Shown here: positions 19,357 through 28,292 of the stretch, in pieces
Numbering within the stretch: the stretch's first letter is position 1
How the letters are laid out: each line of letters begins with the position of its first letter
Assembly (NCBI RefSeq): GCF_003426775.1
Contig: NZ_QJUG01000044.1
Coordinates: 1-47,194, forward strand
DNA from: Allorhizocola rhizosphaerae
GTDB lineage: Bacteria > Actinomycetota > Actinomycetes > Mycobacteriales > Micromonosporaceae
DNA length: 47,194 bases
Direction: 5' to 3'
Position numbers and translations under genes: made by a program
The notes under the pieces: model-generated
The model's database searches: none
Told to the model about the DNA's origin: nothing
The model's input: only the letters and a program-made list of their open reading frames with translations

Positions 19357-20013
19357 ATGAGTTTGCGGCGGTGTGTGGTGGCGGTGGACGGGCCGTCTGG
19401 TTCGGGCAAGTCGACGGTGTCGCGGCGGCTGGCCCAGGCCTTGGGCGCCAGCTACCTGGACACCGGCGCCATGTACCGCGCTGCGACGTGGGCCGTGCTG
19501 CACGCCGGGGTCGATGTCAATGATCCCGAGGGCGTGGTCAAGGTGGTGGTCGATACCGAGATCGTTGTGGGCACCGATCCCGCCCGGCAAACCGTGAGCG
19601 TGAACGACCACGACGTCACGCGCGAGATCCGGGGCCACGAGGTCACGGGCGCCGTCTCGGCCGTTTCTGCCGTGCCTGCCGTGCGCAAGCTTCTGGTCGA
19701 GCGCCAGCGCGAGGTCATCGCGGGTGCCGAGCGGATCGTGGTCGAGGGGCGCGACATCGGCACCGTCGTGGCGCCCGACGCCGACCTCAAGGTGTATTTG
19801 ACCGCCTCGGCCGCCGAGCGCGCCCGCCGCCGCAGCGCCGAGATCGCGGCCGATCACGCCGCCACGCAGGCCGACCTGGCCCGCCGCGATCTGCTCGACT
19901 CGACCCGGGCGACCGATCCGCTGCGCCAGGCGCCCGACGCGATCGTGCTCGACTCCACTGAAATGGACATCGACCAGGTTGTCGCCCATCTGCGTGAGAA
20001 GGTCGATGCATGA
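19357..20013 (+). CDS. cmk: Cytidylate kinase
   Basis: Phosphorylates CMP/dCMP to the diphosphates. The P-loop is [19 protein letters not shown] (residues 8-26), followed by the CMP-binding DTGAMYRA and the signature [10 protein letters not shown]. 218 residues is typical. ATG 19357 is chosen over upstream in-frame codons because the conserved protein starts a few residues before VAVDGPSG. It overlaps der by ATGA, the usual cmk-der coupling. Confidence 0.95.
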   Translation: MSLRRCVVAVDGPSGSGKSTVSRRLAQALGASYLDTGAMYRAATWAVLHAGVDVNDPEGVVKVVVDTEIVVGTDPARQTVSVNDHDVTREIRGHEVTGAVSAVSAVPAVRKLLVERQREVIAGAERIVVEGRDIGTVVAPDADLKVYLTASAAERARRRSAEIAADHAATQADLARRDLLDSTRATDPLRQAPDAIVLDSTEMDIDQVVAHLREKVDA

Positions 20014-21422
20014 GGGACACTGAGGTCGACCTCGCGGAGCTGCCCGAGGAGACGCCGGTCGGCGACGAGGAGGTCGAGGTCCCGACGCCTGTCGTGGCCG
20101 TGGTCGGCCGGCCCAACGTGGGCAAGTCGACGCTGGTCAACCGGATCATCGGGCGCCGGCAGGCCGTCGTCGAGGATGTGCCCGGCGTGACCCGTGACCG
20201 CGTGGCCTACGACGCGACGTGGTCCGGGCGAGAGTTCACGGTCGTCGACACGGGCGGGTGGGAGCCCGACGCTCGCGATCGCGCCGCGGCGATCGCGCGC
20301 CAGGCCGAGGCCGCCGTGGCCACGGCCGACGTCGTGCTGTTCGTGGTCGACGCGATGATCGGCGCGACCGACGACGACGAGAAGGCCGTAAAGATGTTGC
20401 GCCGCAGCAAAAAGCCCGTGCTGCTGGTCGCCAACAAGGTGGACAACCAGGCGCGCGAGATCGAGGCCATGTCGCTGTGGTCGCTGGGCCTGGGCCAGCC
20501 CTACCCGGTGTCGGCCCTGCACGGCCGGGGCGCGGGCGATCTGCTCGACGCCGTGTTCGACGCTTTTCCCAAGGAGGCCCCGCGCGTGCGGGAGGGCCGC
20601 CCGCGCGGCCCGCGCCGGGTGGCGCTCGTCGGCCGGCCCAACGTGGGCAAGTCGAGCCTGCTCAACAAGCTGGCCCGGGAGGAGCGCTCGGTCGTGGACT
20701 CGGTCGCCGGCACGACGGTCGACCCGGTCGACTCGCTGGTGACCATCGACAAAGAGGTGTGGCAGTTCGTCGACACGGCGGGCCTGCGCAAGCGGGTCAG
20801 TCACGCCAGCGGCACCGAATACTACGCGTCGCTGCGCACCGCGGCCGCGATCGAGGCGGCCGAGGTGACCGTCGTGCTGCTCGACGCCAGCGAGCCGATC
20901 ACCGAGCAGGATCAGCGCCTGCTCACCATGGTGGCGGAGGCCGGGCGCGGGGTCGTGCTCGCGTTCAACAAGTGGGACATGGTCGACGACGACCGGCGGT
21001 ACTACCTGGAGAAGGAGATCGAGCGGGAGCTCAAGCGGATCCCGTGGGCGTTGCGGGTCAACATCTCGGCGCTCACCGGCAGAGCGGTCGAAAAGCTCGC
21101 GCCCGCGCTGCGCATCGCGCTCGCCAGTTGGGAGAAGCGCATCGCCACCGGACGGCTCAACCAGTGGCTCACCGCGCTCGTGCAGGCCACGCCCCACCCG
21201 GTGCGCGGCGGCCGGGCTCCCCGGATCATGTTTGCCACCCAGCCGGGCAACTGCCCGCCGAAGTTCGTGCTTTTCACCACCGGCCCGCTCGACGCGGGCT
21301 ATGTCCGGTTCATCGAGCGGAAGCTGCGCGAGGAGTTCGGGTTCCAGGGGACGCCCATCGAGATCGCGGTCAAGCCGCGCAAGATGACCGGCCCCGGAGG
21401 GCGCGGCAAGGCCCACGGCTGA
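20010..21422 (+). CDS. der: Ribosome biogenesis GTPase Der (EngA)
   Basis: Essential double GTPase for 50S subunit maturation. Two G domains in tandem: [14 protein letters not shown] with DTGG and NKVD, then [14 protein letters not shown] with DTAG and NKWD, followed by the KH-like C-terminal domain ([21 protein letters not shown] region). 470 residues, normal for actinobacterial Der with its acidic N-terminal extension. ATG 20010 is inside the cmk stop. In the next 124 bases an imperfect inverted repeat (GGCGGGA near 21436, TCCCGCC near 21465) may be a weak terminator. Confidence 0.96.
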   Translation: MRDTEVDLAELPEETPVGDEEVEVPTPVVAVVGRPNVGKSTLVNRIIGRRQAVVEDVPGVTRDRVAYDATWSGREFTVVDTGGWEPDARDRAAAIARQAEAAVATADVVLFVVDAMIGATDDDEKAVKMLRRSKKPVLLVANKVDNQAREIEAMSLWSLGLGQPYPVSALHGRGAGDLLDAVFDAFPKEAPRVREGRPRGPRRVALVGRPNVGKSSLLNKLAREERSVVDSVAGTTVDPVDSLVTIDKEVWQFVDTAGLRKRVSHASGTEYYASLRTAAAIEAAEVTVVLLDASEPITEQDQRLLTMVAEAGRGVVLAFNKWDMVDDDRRYYLEKEIERELKRIPWALRVNISALTGRAVEKLAPALRIALASWEKRIATGRLNQWLTALVQATPHPVRGGRAPRIMFATQPGNCPPKFVLFTTGPLDAGYVRFIERKLREEFGFQGTPIEIAVKPRKMTGPGGRGKAHG

Positions 21423-21546
21423 CAGCGCGGGCCAATGGCGGGATAAGGGCGAGCCAGTCGAAGATGTCCCGCCTGTCCGGGATCGCGCTGCCCGAAGCCG
21501 CCGCCGTGCCGCTAGCCGGCGTGGAGCTCTGGAACAGGCCGGCTGC

Positions 21547-22545
21547 TTAGGCCGCCAGGCGATTGACGATCGCGGTGAAGACCGATGGGAGCCGTGCGCT
21601 GAGGGGCACGATTGCCTTGCGCGCGACCGGAAATCGGGTCGCGACGACCAGGCCGCGGGTGAGCATGCGGTATTCGCGGGTGATGCGCTGCCAGTCCCGT
21701 TCGTAGCGCGCCGGATCGCCGTCCGCAATGGACGCGATGGCGGCGCGGGCCTGCTTCACCGCCAGGCTGATTCCCTCGCCAGTGAGCGCGTCCTCGTAGC
21801 CTGCCGAGTCGCCGACGAACAGCACGCGCCCCGCGACCCGGCGCGACACGACCTGCCGCAACGGTCCGGCCCCGCGCACTGAGCCGATCCGCTTGCCGAG
21901 GCGGTCTTCAAGCCCGGGAAACGCGTCGAGCCACGCTCGCGAGGCCGATAGGATCGCGACGCCCACCACGTCTGGGGCTACCGGCGTCACGTATGCCTCG
22001 CCGAGTCGTGACCACCACACCTCCACGAACTCGGACCACGGGCGCGCGTTCCAGTGTGCGCGCAAGCCATATCGGCGCGGTGTGCCCGCAAACGACTGCA
22101 CGCCAACGCATCGCCGGACTGTCGAATGTAGACCGTCTGCCGCGATCAGCCAGCGCGCCGTGATGCCGCCCGCGCGCACCCAATCGGGCCCCTGCTCAAG
22201 GGAGGTCACCCGCACCGGCACGCACTCGACACCGGCCGATAGCGAACAGTGCAGTGCCGTCCGTCGCACCCCGAGCCCTGGACCGTTGGCAAAACGCGCG
22301 ACGACAGAAGAAGAACCGTCCACATAGGCTATTCCATGAAACGGCACGCCATCCAGCGAAAGACCCAGCGTGCGCAGTGAAGCGAGCCCGCCAGGCATGA
22401 TGCCCTCGCCGCACGCCTTGTCCACGGGCGCTTGGCGCGGCTCGGCCACCATCGCAGAAAGCCCGCTCAGCGCGGCGAACCGGGCGGCCGCGAGCCCCGC
22501 CGGGCCCCCGCCCACCACGAGCACGTCGACGTCAAACCGTGGCAA
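21547..22545 (-). CDS. FAD-dependent monooxygenase of a phenolic-lipid operon (SrsC-like)
   Basis: The N-terminal FAD-binding motif is VLVVGGGPAGLAAARFAALS (residues 8-27), and the second FAD motif is RVLFVGDSAGYEDALTGEGI. The fold is that of the geranylgeranyl-reductase/aromatic hydroxylase flavoproteins. It is the third gene after a type III PKS and a methyltransferase-like protein; in the srs operon of Streptomyces griseus a flavoprotein hydroxylase converts methylated alkylresorcinol toward quinones. By position and family I infer the same role. ATG 22545 overlaps the previous gene by 14 bases. Confidence 0.8.
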   Translation of the reverse strand: MPRFDVDVLVVGGGPAGLAAARFAALSGLSAMVAEPRQAPVDKACGEGIMPGGLASLRTLGLSLDGVPFHGIAYVDGSSSVVARFANGPGLGVRRTALHCSLSAGVECVPVRVTSLEQGPDWVRAGGITARWLIAADGLHSTVRRCVGVQSFAGTPRRYGLRAHWNARPWSEFVEVWWSRLGEAYVTPVAPDVVGVAILSASRAWLDAFPGLEDRLGKRIGSVRGAGPLRQVVSRRVAGRVLFVGDSAGYEDALTGEGISLAVKQARAAIASIADGDPARYERDWQRITREYRMLTRGLVVATRFPVARKAIVPLSARLPSVFTAIVNRLAA

Positions 22546-23038
22546 GGGCCGCGTTCTCCACCCGGATCCGGATCGTCAGCACGATCGCATTGAGCACGGT
22601 GAACGCCACCGCGGTGATCCATGCGCTGTGTACCAACGGAAGCGCGATCCCCTCCACCACCACTGCCACATAATTCGGATGCCGCAACCATCGATAGGGC
22701 CCGCTGCGCACCAGCGGCAGCCCGGGGACCACGATGACCAGCGTGTTCCACCGCTTGCCCAGCGTCGCGACACACCACCAGCGCAACGCCTGGCTGGCCA
22801 GCACGAGCGCGAACATCGTCCACCCGAGCCACGGGAGGAACGGCCGCTCCAGCGCCCACACCTCGACCACGCACCCGACCAGCAGTCCGGTGTGGATCGC
22901 CACCATGAACGGATAGTGCGAGCGCCCGTATTCCTTGCCGCCGTTGGCCTTTGCCCACGCGGCATGGCGCTTGGACACCACCAGCTCGACGAGCCGTTCC
23001 GCCCCGACCGCCAGGATCAACAGATAGAACATGGTCAC
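22532..23038 (-). CDS. Isoprenylcysteine-carboxyl-methyltransferase-like membrane protein (SrsB-like)
   Basis: A 168-residue membrane protein with four to five hydrophobic helices (FYLLILAVGAERLVELVV; LGWTMFALVLASQALRWW) and the family signature GPYRWLRHPNYVAVVVEG near residues 112-129, which binds S-adenosylmethionine. GTG 23038 overlaps the PKS stop (GTGA). Homologues next to type III PKSs O-methylate alkylresorcinols in the membrane. The small size fits the family. Confidence 0.82.
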   Translation of the reverse strand: MTMFYLLILAVGAERLVELVVSKRHAAWAKANGGKEYGRSHYPFMVAIHTGLLVGCVVEVWALERPFLPWLGWTMFALVLASQALRWWCVATLGKRWNTLVIVVPGLPLVRSGPYRWLRHPNYVAVVVEGIALPLVHSAWITAVAFTVLNAIVLTIRIRVENAALATV

Positions 23039-24057
23039 CAGCGTAGGAGCACGAGCTCGGAGCAGAAACCCGGCCCCATCGCCACCATCAGCCCGTGCTC
23101 TCCGGCCGCGGGCGGGTCGCCCAGGTGGGCCGACAAGACGTCGAGGACGGAGACCGATGAGAGATTTCCCCTGGTACCCAATGAGAACCGGGTTTTGTCC
23201 AAGGCCTCGGCAGGCAGGGACAGCGCCCGTTCGATGGCTTCGATGACCTTCGGCCCGCCGGGGTGGCACACCCACGCGGCGATCTGATCGACCGCCTGGT
23301 CCTTGAGGAACCCGCGCACGTCATCGCCGAGATAACGCTCCGCGATCGGTGCCACCTCGGTGGACAGCACGATGCGGAATCCGTCGGAGCCTATGTCCCA
23401 GCCCATGACGCCCAGGCTGTCCGGATACATCCGGCTGCGGCTGGCCACGACCTCCGGCCCGCGCCCGTCGCCGGTCATCACGACCGCCGCCGCGCCATCG
23501 CCGAAAAGGCTTGTGGCGACGAGGTTTGCGGCGCTGGTGTCGCCGCGCTGCAGGGCCAGCGTGCACAGCTCGACTGCGAGCAGGACCGCGACATGGTCGG
23601 GATGGCCGCGCAGGTAGTCGGCGATGCGGGCCACACCGGCCGCTCCCGCCACACACCCCAGCCCGAACAGCGGCATCCGCTTGACATCGGGCCGCATGCC
23701 CAGCTTCGCGGCCAGGCGTGCCTCAAGCGAGGGCACGGCCAGCCCGGTCACGGTCGTCGACGCGATCAGGTCGATCTGCTGCGGCGTGATGCCCGCCTGG
23801 TCGCACGCCTCCAGCAGAGCCTGCTCACCGAGCTGCATCGCGACCTCGATGTAGGCGTTGTTGAAGTCGGTGAACCCGTCCAGCTGCTCGTAGCGGTCGA
23901 TCGGCAGGGCCAGGTGCCGGGTGTGGACCCCGCTGGATTTGGCGAACCTGGAGAACGCGCGGCCGTAACGCTGCAGCTCGGCGATGATTTCGTCCTGCGT
24001 GTGGACATGCGGGGGTAGCGCCGTGCGCACCGCCGCGATTCGCGGTCCACCTCCCAT
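23035..24057 (-). CDS. Type III polyketide synthase (alkylresorcinol/alkylpyrone synthase-like)
   Basis: Chalcone-synthase-fold homodimeric enzyme that extends a fatty acyl starter with malonyl units and cyclises it. The catalytic triad is visible: Cys in FGLGCVAGAAG, His in VCHPGGPKV and Asn in RGNLSSVSVL. 340 residues is typical. First gene of a three-gene coupled operon with a methyltransferase and a flavin monooxygenase, the same order as srsABC of Streptomyces. The likely product is a membrane phenolic lipid; starter length and ring type cannot be read from sequence. Confidence 0.9.
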   Translation of the reverse strand: MGGGPRIAAVRTALPPHVHTQDEIIAELQRYGRAFSRFAKSSGVHTRHLALPIDRYEQLDGFTDFNNAYIEVAMQLGEQALLEACDQAGITPQQIDLIASTTVTGLAVPSLEARLAAKLGMRPDVKRMPLFGLGCVAGAAGVARIADYLRGHPDHVAVLLAVELCTLALQRGDTSAANLVATSLFGDGAAAVVMTGDGRGPEVVASRSRMYPDSLGVMGWDIGSDGFRIVLSTEVAPIAERYLGDDVRGFLKDQAVDQIAAWVCHPGGPKVIEAIERALSLPAEALDKTRFSLGTRGNLSSVSVLDVLSAHLGDPPAAGEHGLMVAMGPGFCSELVLLRW

Positions 24058-24093
24058 CGGTCCAATTTACCCATACATCGGGGGCTGGAAGCG

Positions 24094-24699
24094 CTAGAAA
24101 GTCAGCGAATAGGAGCCGCCTTCGCGTTTGAACCCGATATTTTCGTAGTAGGGTGCCACCATCGTCGGCGGTGTGACCACCTTGCGGAAGCCGTGGTCGG
24201 TGAACAGATTGCTGCGCTTGTAGACGAACTCGCCGGGGGTGAAGTCGCGGTACCGCCCGATGACATAGTCCAGGTCGATCTGCGCCACGCCGCCGCCCGC
24301 GTCGCGGACCAGGACGATGCCCACGACTTCGTCGTGGCGCATCACGACGAACGCCAGCTGCTCCGCATGCGGGCGGAAGCCCGGGTTGAACCGGGTGATG
24401 TCCTCGGCGTGCACGGCCAGCAGATGGTGCAGGAAGGCGTCGTCGGCCTTCACCTCCACGACCGTGTAGGCCTGCGGATCGTGCCGCATGCGCTGCAGGC
24501 GAATCAGATAAACACTATTGATGATTGCCAGTACCACGTTCAGGCCCACCATGGGCCAGACCCTGATCGCTGCGTTGTACCCGATCAGCGCGAGACAGCC
24601 GACCAGGTTGAACAGCCGCAGGCGCAGGATCCGCGTTTGCAGCAGGGACCAGATCAGCAGCGCCGACCCGGCCCAGCCGACTGCGTCAAGCCAGTTCAC
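24094..24699 (-). CDS. Small membrane protein with YgjV-like helices fused to a GNAT-like domain
   Basis: Residues 1-70 contain three hydrophobic helices (WLDAVGWAGSALLIWSLLQ; LFNLVGCLALIGYNAAI; MVGLNVVLAIINSVYLI) as in YgjV-family inner-membrane proteins. Residues 80-201 form a soluble domain resembling an N-acetyltransferase (QLAFVVMRHDEVVGIVLVRD and a final PYYENIGFKREG). This membrane-anchor plus GNAT-like layout is seen in other bacteria; the function is unknown. It ends 37 bases before the PKS start and follows the Rieske gene closely. Confidence 0.6.
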   Translation of the reverse strand: MNWLDAVGWAGSALLIWSLLQTRILRLRLFNLVGCLALIGYNAAIRVWPMVGLNVVLAIINSVYLIRLQRMRHDPQAYTVVEVKADDAFLHHLLAVHAEDITRFNPGFRPHAEQLAFVVMRHDEVVGIVLVRDAGGGVAQIDLDYVIGRYRDFTPGEFVYKRSNLFTDHGFRKVVTPPTMVAPYYENIGFKREGGSYSLTF

Positions 24700-24708
24700 A
24701 AGGTGAGG

Positions 24709-25131
24709 CTAGCCCACGCGGCGCACTCGCCCGTCTACGACCTGCACAGCGATCGGACTCAGGCCGCTGGGCGCCGGCCCGTCCACGCGCGAACCATCGG
24801 CGGCCTTGAAGTGCGACTGGTGCGCCACGCACGTGATCAGACCCTGCGGGTCGGGCGGGCTCAGGCGGAAGTTCTGATGCGGGCAGACCGCGCTGAACGC
24901 GGTGAACGTGCCCGCGGTCAGCTGCAACACCAGCACGTTGTCCGCCGTTACCACGCCGCCGCCGACCGGCACGTCCGCGGCCTTGACCAGTGAACCGTCG
25001 CCGTTGCCCGAGCCCGTGTTCTGGCTCGGCGATGGTGCGGTGGGCGGTGGATTCTCGCCGCACGCGGCCAACAGCATCGTCAGCCCCGCCCCCGCCAGCA
25101 GTGCCCGCCTCGGGCACACAACTTCACTCAT
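24709..25131 (-). CDS. Rieske [2Fe-2S] lipoprotein
   Basis: The N-terminus CPRRALLAGAGLTMLLAAC combines a twin-arginine-like pair with a lipobox LAAC (Cys near residue 23), followed by a Pro/Ser/Gly-rich linker. The Rieske cluster ligands are in CPHQNF and CVAHQSHF (about residues 84-107). The domain matches small cytochrome-bc1-independent ferredoxins rather than QcrA. Probably an extracytoplasmic membrane-tethered electron carrier; the partner is unknown. It overlaps the metallo-beta-lactamase gene by eight bases. Confidence 0.88.
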   Translation of the reverse strand: MSEVVCPRRALLAGAGLTMLLAACGENPPPTAPSPSQNTGSGNGDGSLVKAADVPVGGGVVTADNVLVLQLTAGTFTAFSAVCPHQNFRLSPPDPQGLITCVAHQSHFKAADGSRVDGPAPSGLSPIAVQVVDGRVRRVG

Positions 25132-25876
25132 GCGCTCCGAGAGTCACCACGGCGGCGCTCGGTTCCGTGGCGACGCCGATTTCGCCGGAGAAATTCTCGC
25201 GGGCCGCCGCGGCGAACGTGGCCGGATCGGAGCCGGGCCACAGGTGCGTGAGCAGGAGCTTGCCCACCCCGGCGCGGGCCGCGTCCTGTCCCGCCTGCAG
25301 CGCGCTCGACGCGAACTCGGCGGCCTCATCCGGTACCAGATAGGCAAAGGAAGCCTCGGCGACCAGCAGATCAGCGTCGCGGGCGAGTTCGGCGATGAGC
25401 GGGCTCGGCCCCGTGTCGCCGGTGTATGCCACGGTGTGCCCGCCGGCCGAGATGCGCACACCAGGGTTGGGCACCCAGTGCGGCAGCCACCGGATCGCGA
25501 CGTCGAACGGCCCGATCTCGAAACGGTCGCCCATCTCGTGCAGCCGGTAGGCATCATCGAGCATCCCCGAGCGGTCGAGTGCGAGTACCGCGTCAAGCGC
25601 GCCGGCCGGGGCGTGGATGTCCAACCTGGACGGCCGCTGCGGGCTCATCGCCCGCGCCCGAAGCAGCGGGTTCAGGTCGGCGCAGTGGTCCGGATGGCGA
25701 TGGGTGATGACCACGGCATCGACCGATTCAACCGGCACATGCTGGAGCAGCCGCTGAAACGTGCCATAACCGAGGTCGACCACCACGTTCCTTCCACCGT
25801 ACGACAGCAGGAACCCGCTGCAGGCATGCTCGGCGGTGGGGAAGGCCCCACTCGCACCGAGCACGGTCAGCCTCAC
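25124..25876 (-). CDS. Metallo-beta-lactamase-fold hydrolase, RNase Z-like
   Basis: Metal ligands: THRHPDHCADL (HxHxDH-type motif), a His in the middle region, Asp in YTGDTGPSPLI and the late His in LLLTHLWPG. The N-terminus RLTVLGASGAFP is typical of the group that includes RNase Z and cyclic phosphodiesterases. GTG 25876 is chosen because the conserved start begins there and it overlaps the pyrE stop by four bases (GTGA). An ATG at 25972 would add 32 non-conserved residues. Substrate unknown. Confidence 0.85.
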   Translation of the reverse strand: MRLTVLGASGAFPTAEHACSGFLLSYGGRNVVVDLGYGTFQRLLQHVPVESVDAVVITHRHPDHCADLNPLLRARAMSPQRPSRLDIHAPAGALDAVLALDRSGMLDDAYRLHEMGDRFEIGPFDVAIRWLPHWVPNPGVRISAGGHTVAYTGDTGPSPLIAELARDADLLVAEASFAYLVPDEAAEFASSALQAGQDAARAGVGKLLLTHLWPGSDPATFAAAARENFSGEIGVATEPSAAVVTLGAHE

Positions 25877-26394
25877 GCGCCGTCCAGATCGGCGCGGGTG
25901 AGCAAGGAGTGGATGGTGATGCCTTGCGCCGCAAGGGCTTTGCCCCCGCCCTCCAGCCGGTCGATGACACACACCGCGTGGTCGATCTGCGCGCCGAGGA
26001 CCCGCAAGTGCTTGGAGGCCATCAGAATCGTGCCGCCCGTGGTGACCACGTCCTCGACGATGAGCACCCGCCGGCCCGCGATCGCCGCGCCTTCGGCGAG
26101 CCGTGCCGTGCCGTAGGCCTTGGCCTCCTTGCGCACGAACGCGCAGGGCAGCCCGGTGTGGCGGCCCAGTGCCGTGACAATGGCGATGCCACCGAGTTCG
26201 AGGCCCGCGAGCACCTGCGTGCCCGGCGGGACCAGCGCCGCCATCCGGCCCGCGACCTCGTCGAGCAGCGCCGGGTCGGCCTCGAACTGATACTTGTCGA
26301 AGTACTCGTGTGCCGTGCGCCCAGAGCGCAGCACGAACTCGCCGCGCAAAGTGCTGACGGCCTTTATCCTCCTCGCAAGATCCGAGCTGGTCAC
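25873..26394 (-). CDS. pyrE: Orotate phosphoribosyltransferase
   Basis: Transfers phosphoribose from PRPP to orotate, giving OMP. The PRPP-binding motif is VLIVEDVVTTGGTI, the flexible-loop Lys lies in FVRKEAKAYGTAR, and the core begins LRGEFVLRSGRTAHEYFDKY. GTG 26394 (MTSSDLARRI) is chosen; the upstream in-frame ATG at 26451 would run into the end of the preceding gene. 173 residues is normal. Coupled to the metallo-beta-lactamase gene. Confidence 0.92.
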   Translation of the reverse strand: MTSSDLARRIKAVSTLRGEFVLRSGRTAHEYFDKYQFEADPALLDEVAGRMAALVPPGTQVLAGLELGGIAIVTALGRHTGLPCAFVRKEAKAYGTARLAEGAAIAGRRVLIVEDVVTTGGTILMASKHLRVLGAQIDHAVCVIDRLEGGGKALAAQGITIHSLLTRADLDGA

Positions 26395-26422
26395 GACACC
26401 GATGATGTCAGATACGCACAAC

Positions 26423-27418
26423 TCAGATTCCACTGAGGAGGGCCGTCGCAAGTGGAGTCAGCACGTGAAGGGTCGAGTTGCCGTCGCGCACGCTTGCGAC
26501 AAGCCCGGCGTGGCGCAGGACCGAGGTGTGTTCGCTTGCGGTGGGCAGGGAAACGTCGAGCCGCCGGGCGATCTCGCCGGTGGTGCAGCCGTCGCCGATG
26601 GTTTCGAGCACGGCCGCGCGGGTGCGCCCCATCAGCGCGGCCAGCGCGTCGCTGTGCCCTTCGCTTTGCGGGCGGTTGGTCAGGCTCAAAGCCATGAAGC
26701 GGGCGTCACCGTCGACCGGGCACACGAGCACCGGCGGTAGCGTGGTGTCGCGCAGCGTGATTGGCTGGCCCCAGCAGAAGAACGATGGCGTGAGCAGCAG
26801 ACCCCGTCCCTCCAGATGGCACACCTGCTCGCCCGGATAGCGCGCCTCGATCACCGAGTCGTGCCAGCGCAGGGTGGGTTGCATCTCGGAGAGCAGGCGC
26901 TCGTAGCCCCCATCGGCGAGGCTGCGGGTCCGCCTTGACCGGTCGATGTGGACACTCGCGCGGATCTGCGTGAGATAGGGCTCGATGGCGGCCGCATAGT
27001 ACGCGCGGATGGCCTCGGCCAGGCGTGACAGCATGCCCACGTCGCCACGGGCCAATTGGCCCACCCACGCGGGCAGCCGGTTGTCCTCGGCGAGGATCCC
27101 GAGGTCGGACGACAGGCGCTCGATCGGCGTGGACATGATGGCCTCGATCTGCGCCTGCAACCCCTTGCCGGTCTCGGCCGGGGTCAGGAAGTCGGGGAAG
27201 TATCCGGTCTGCGGCACCAGCTGCAGCAGCAGCGCCAGGCAGTCGGTGGCGCCCGCGGCCTGCAGGCGCTTGAGCGTGGCCTGGCGCCACTCCCGGAACA
27301 CCGGCGAACTCGGGCTGCGCAGCTGGTGCAGGCTGAGCGTGAGCTCCCACATGGGATCGGGCGAGCTCGCGATCCGCGTGCGCATCAGGTCGGCGCTGGT
27401 GAAGTGAATCCTCAGCAT
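26423..27418 (-). CDS. ArsR-type winged-helix regulator with DUF5937-like N-terminus
   Basis: The C-terminal winged helix spans about residues 245-320: ALMGRTRAAVLETIGDG, then TTGEIARRLDVSLPTASEHT with recognition helix LPTASEHTSVLRHAGL. The ~230-residue N-domain beginning LRIHFTSADLMRTRIA is the DUF5937 type common in actinomycetes. ATG 27418 is favoured; an upstream ATG at 27448 is in frame. No metal-binding Cys pair is seen, so the signal is unlikely to be a heavy metal. A palindrome lies immediately upstream, suggesting autoregulation. Confidence 0.85.
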   Translation of the reverse strand: MLRIHFTSADLMRTRIASSPDPMWELTLSLHQLRSPSSPVFREWRQATLKRLQAAGATDCLALLLQLVPQTGYFPDFLTPAETGKGLQAQIEAIMSTPIERLSSDLGILAEDNRLPAWVGQLARGDVGMLSRLAEAIRAYYAAAIEPYLTQIRASVHIDRSRRTRSLADGGYERLLSEMQPTLRWHDSVIEARYPGEQVCHLEGRGLLLTPSFFCWGQPITLRDTTLPPVLVCPVDGDARFMALSLTNRPQSEGHSDALAALMGRTRAAVLETIGDGCTTGEIARRLDVSLPTASEHTSVLRHAGLVASVRDGNSTLHVLTPLATALLSGI

Positions 27419-27449
27419 CTGGCGTCTAAGCCTTCCGGTGAAGACCATC

Positions 27450-27466
27450 GGTGAAAACTTCTCACC
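27450..27466 (-). promoter_or_regulatory. Probable operator of the ArsR-type regulator
   Basis: GGTGAAAACTTCTCACC is a 17-base palindrome with one mismatched pair, about 32 bases before the chosen start of the regulator gene. Suited to a winged-helix dimer. Confidence 0.55.
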
Positions 27467-27779
27467 ATCCTTACCGGACAGACGGGCATAACGCGACCCT
27501 GGAGGGGAGGAATCGGTGTACTTAAAGGAAACGTTACACAGCGCGACGGACCGACATCATTGCGCCGCCGATCCTGCCCGGCGGCCGGCGTTCCACGATT
27601 CCTCCTTGACAGGTGTTGGTTCTCATTGGATGAGGTACTTCTGTGCCAAAAACTGTTTGGGACACCGAAGCGCGAGGGCGTGGGCAGGGCTGTGCTCGGG
27701 CCGCGGCGCGGGCTTCTCGCCTCGGCCGCGCCGGCCTCGGGGCCGTTTCCCGCGCATGCAGCACGGGTAATCCACGTGT
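27467..27779 (+). other. Gene-free stretch upstream of the PRC-barrel gene
   Basis: No convincing coding sequence. A TTGACA at 27606 with GATGAG 17 bases on is a possible sigma-70-type promoter. CCAAA-AACTG-TTTGG at 27646-27660 is a small hairpin or operator. Confidence 0.4.
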
Positions 27780-28163
27780 ATGCATCCGATTGTGTTCAAC
27801 CCATGGATATGGCGGGATCCGCAGTGGATGCCCTCCGCTGAGGACGGTGGCGAGCAGGACCCGGGCCGGGTGCTGCTCGACGGCTACGGGGTGGAGGCGG
27901 CCGACGGCTCGATCGGCACCATCGACGAGGCCAGCTACGAGGTCGACGCGGCTTACCTGGTGGTGGACACCGGTCCGTGGATCTTCGGCCGCAAGGTGCT
28001 GCTCCCGGCCGGTACCGTCAATCATATTGATCATTTGGAGCGGAAGGTCTACGTCGACCGCACCAAGGACCAGATCAAGGATTCGCCGGAGTACGACCCC
28101 GGCGCGATCGAGGGGCATCGCTCGGACGTGGCCGAGTACTACGGGAAGACCTATCACGGCTAG
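27780..28163 (+). CDS. PRC-barrel domain protein
   Basis: A 127-residue protein. Residues 28-100 match a PRC-barrel: GYGVEAADGSIGTIDEAS, then YLVVDTGPWIFGRKVLLPAG and VNHIDHLERKVYVDRTKDQI. PRC-barrels occur in photosynthetic reaction-centre H subunits, RimM, and many small actinobacterial stress proteins; this belongs to the last group. The C-terminal tail is acidic with a Tyr-rich end. No membrane segment. It is monocistronic, bounded by the SOS promoter of imuA downstream. Confidence 0.85.
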   Translation: MHPIVFNPWIWRDPQWMPSAEDGGEQDPGRVLLDGYGVEAADGSIGTIDEASYEVDAAYLVVDTGPWIFGRKVLLPAGTVNHIDHLERKVYVDRTKDQIKDSPEYDPGAIEGHRSDVAEYYGKTYHG

Positions 28164-28272
28164 GTGTCTGTTGATCACTGATTGCGATCGTGGCCCGGTG
28201 ATCTGAAGCGAAATTCCGGATTTGGTGATCGATAGGGCTCTGACCAGGGGGTCGATGGCGAGCCGGGACTGG

Positions 28273-28290
28273 TTAGAACTAGTGTTCTAA
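28273..28290 (+). promoter_or_regulatory. LexA (SOS) box and overlapping -10 of imuA
   Basis: TTAGAACTAGTGTTCTAA has seven-base arms around TAGT and contains the exact LexA core GAAC-N4-GTTC (28276-28287). The TANNNT element TAGTGT (28280-28285) lies inside it, seven bases before GTG 28293, so LexA would cover the -10 of a leaderless promoter. Confidence 0.88.
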
Positions 28291-28292
28291 GG

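Noticed and set aside
19854-21728. 624-residue antisense frame opposite der
   Set aside because: Shadow of Der codons; no domain and no plausible start.
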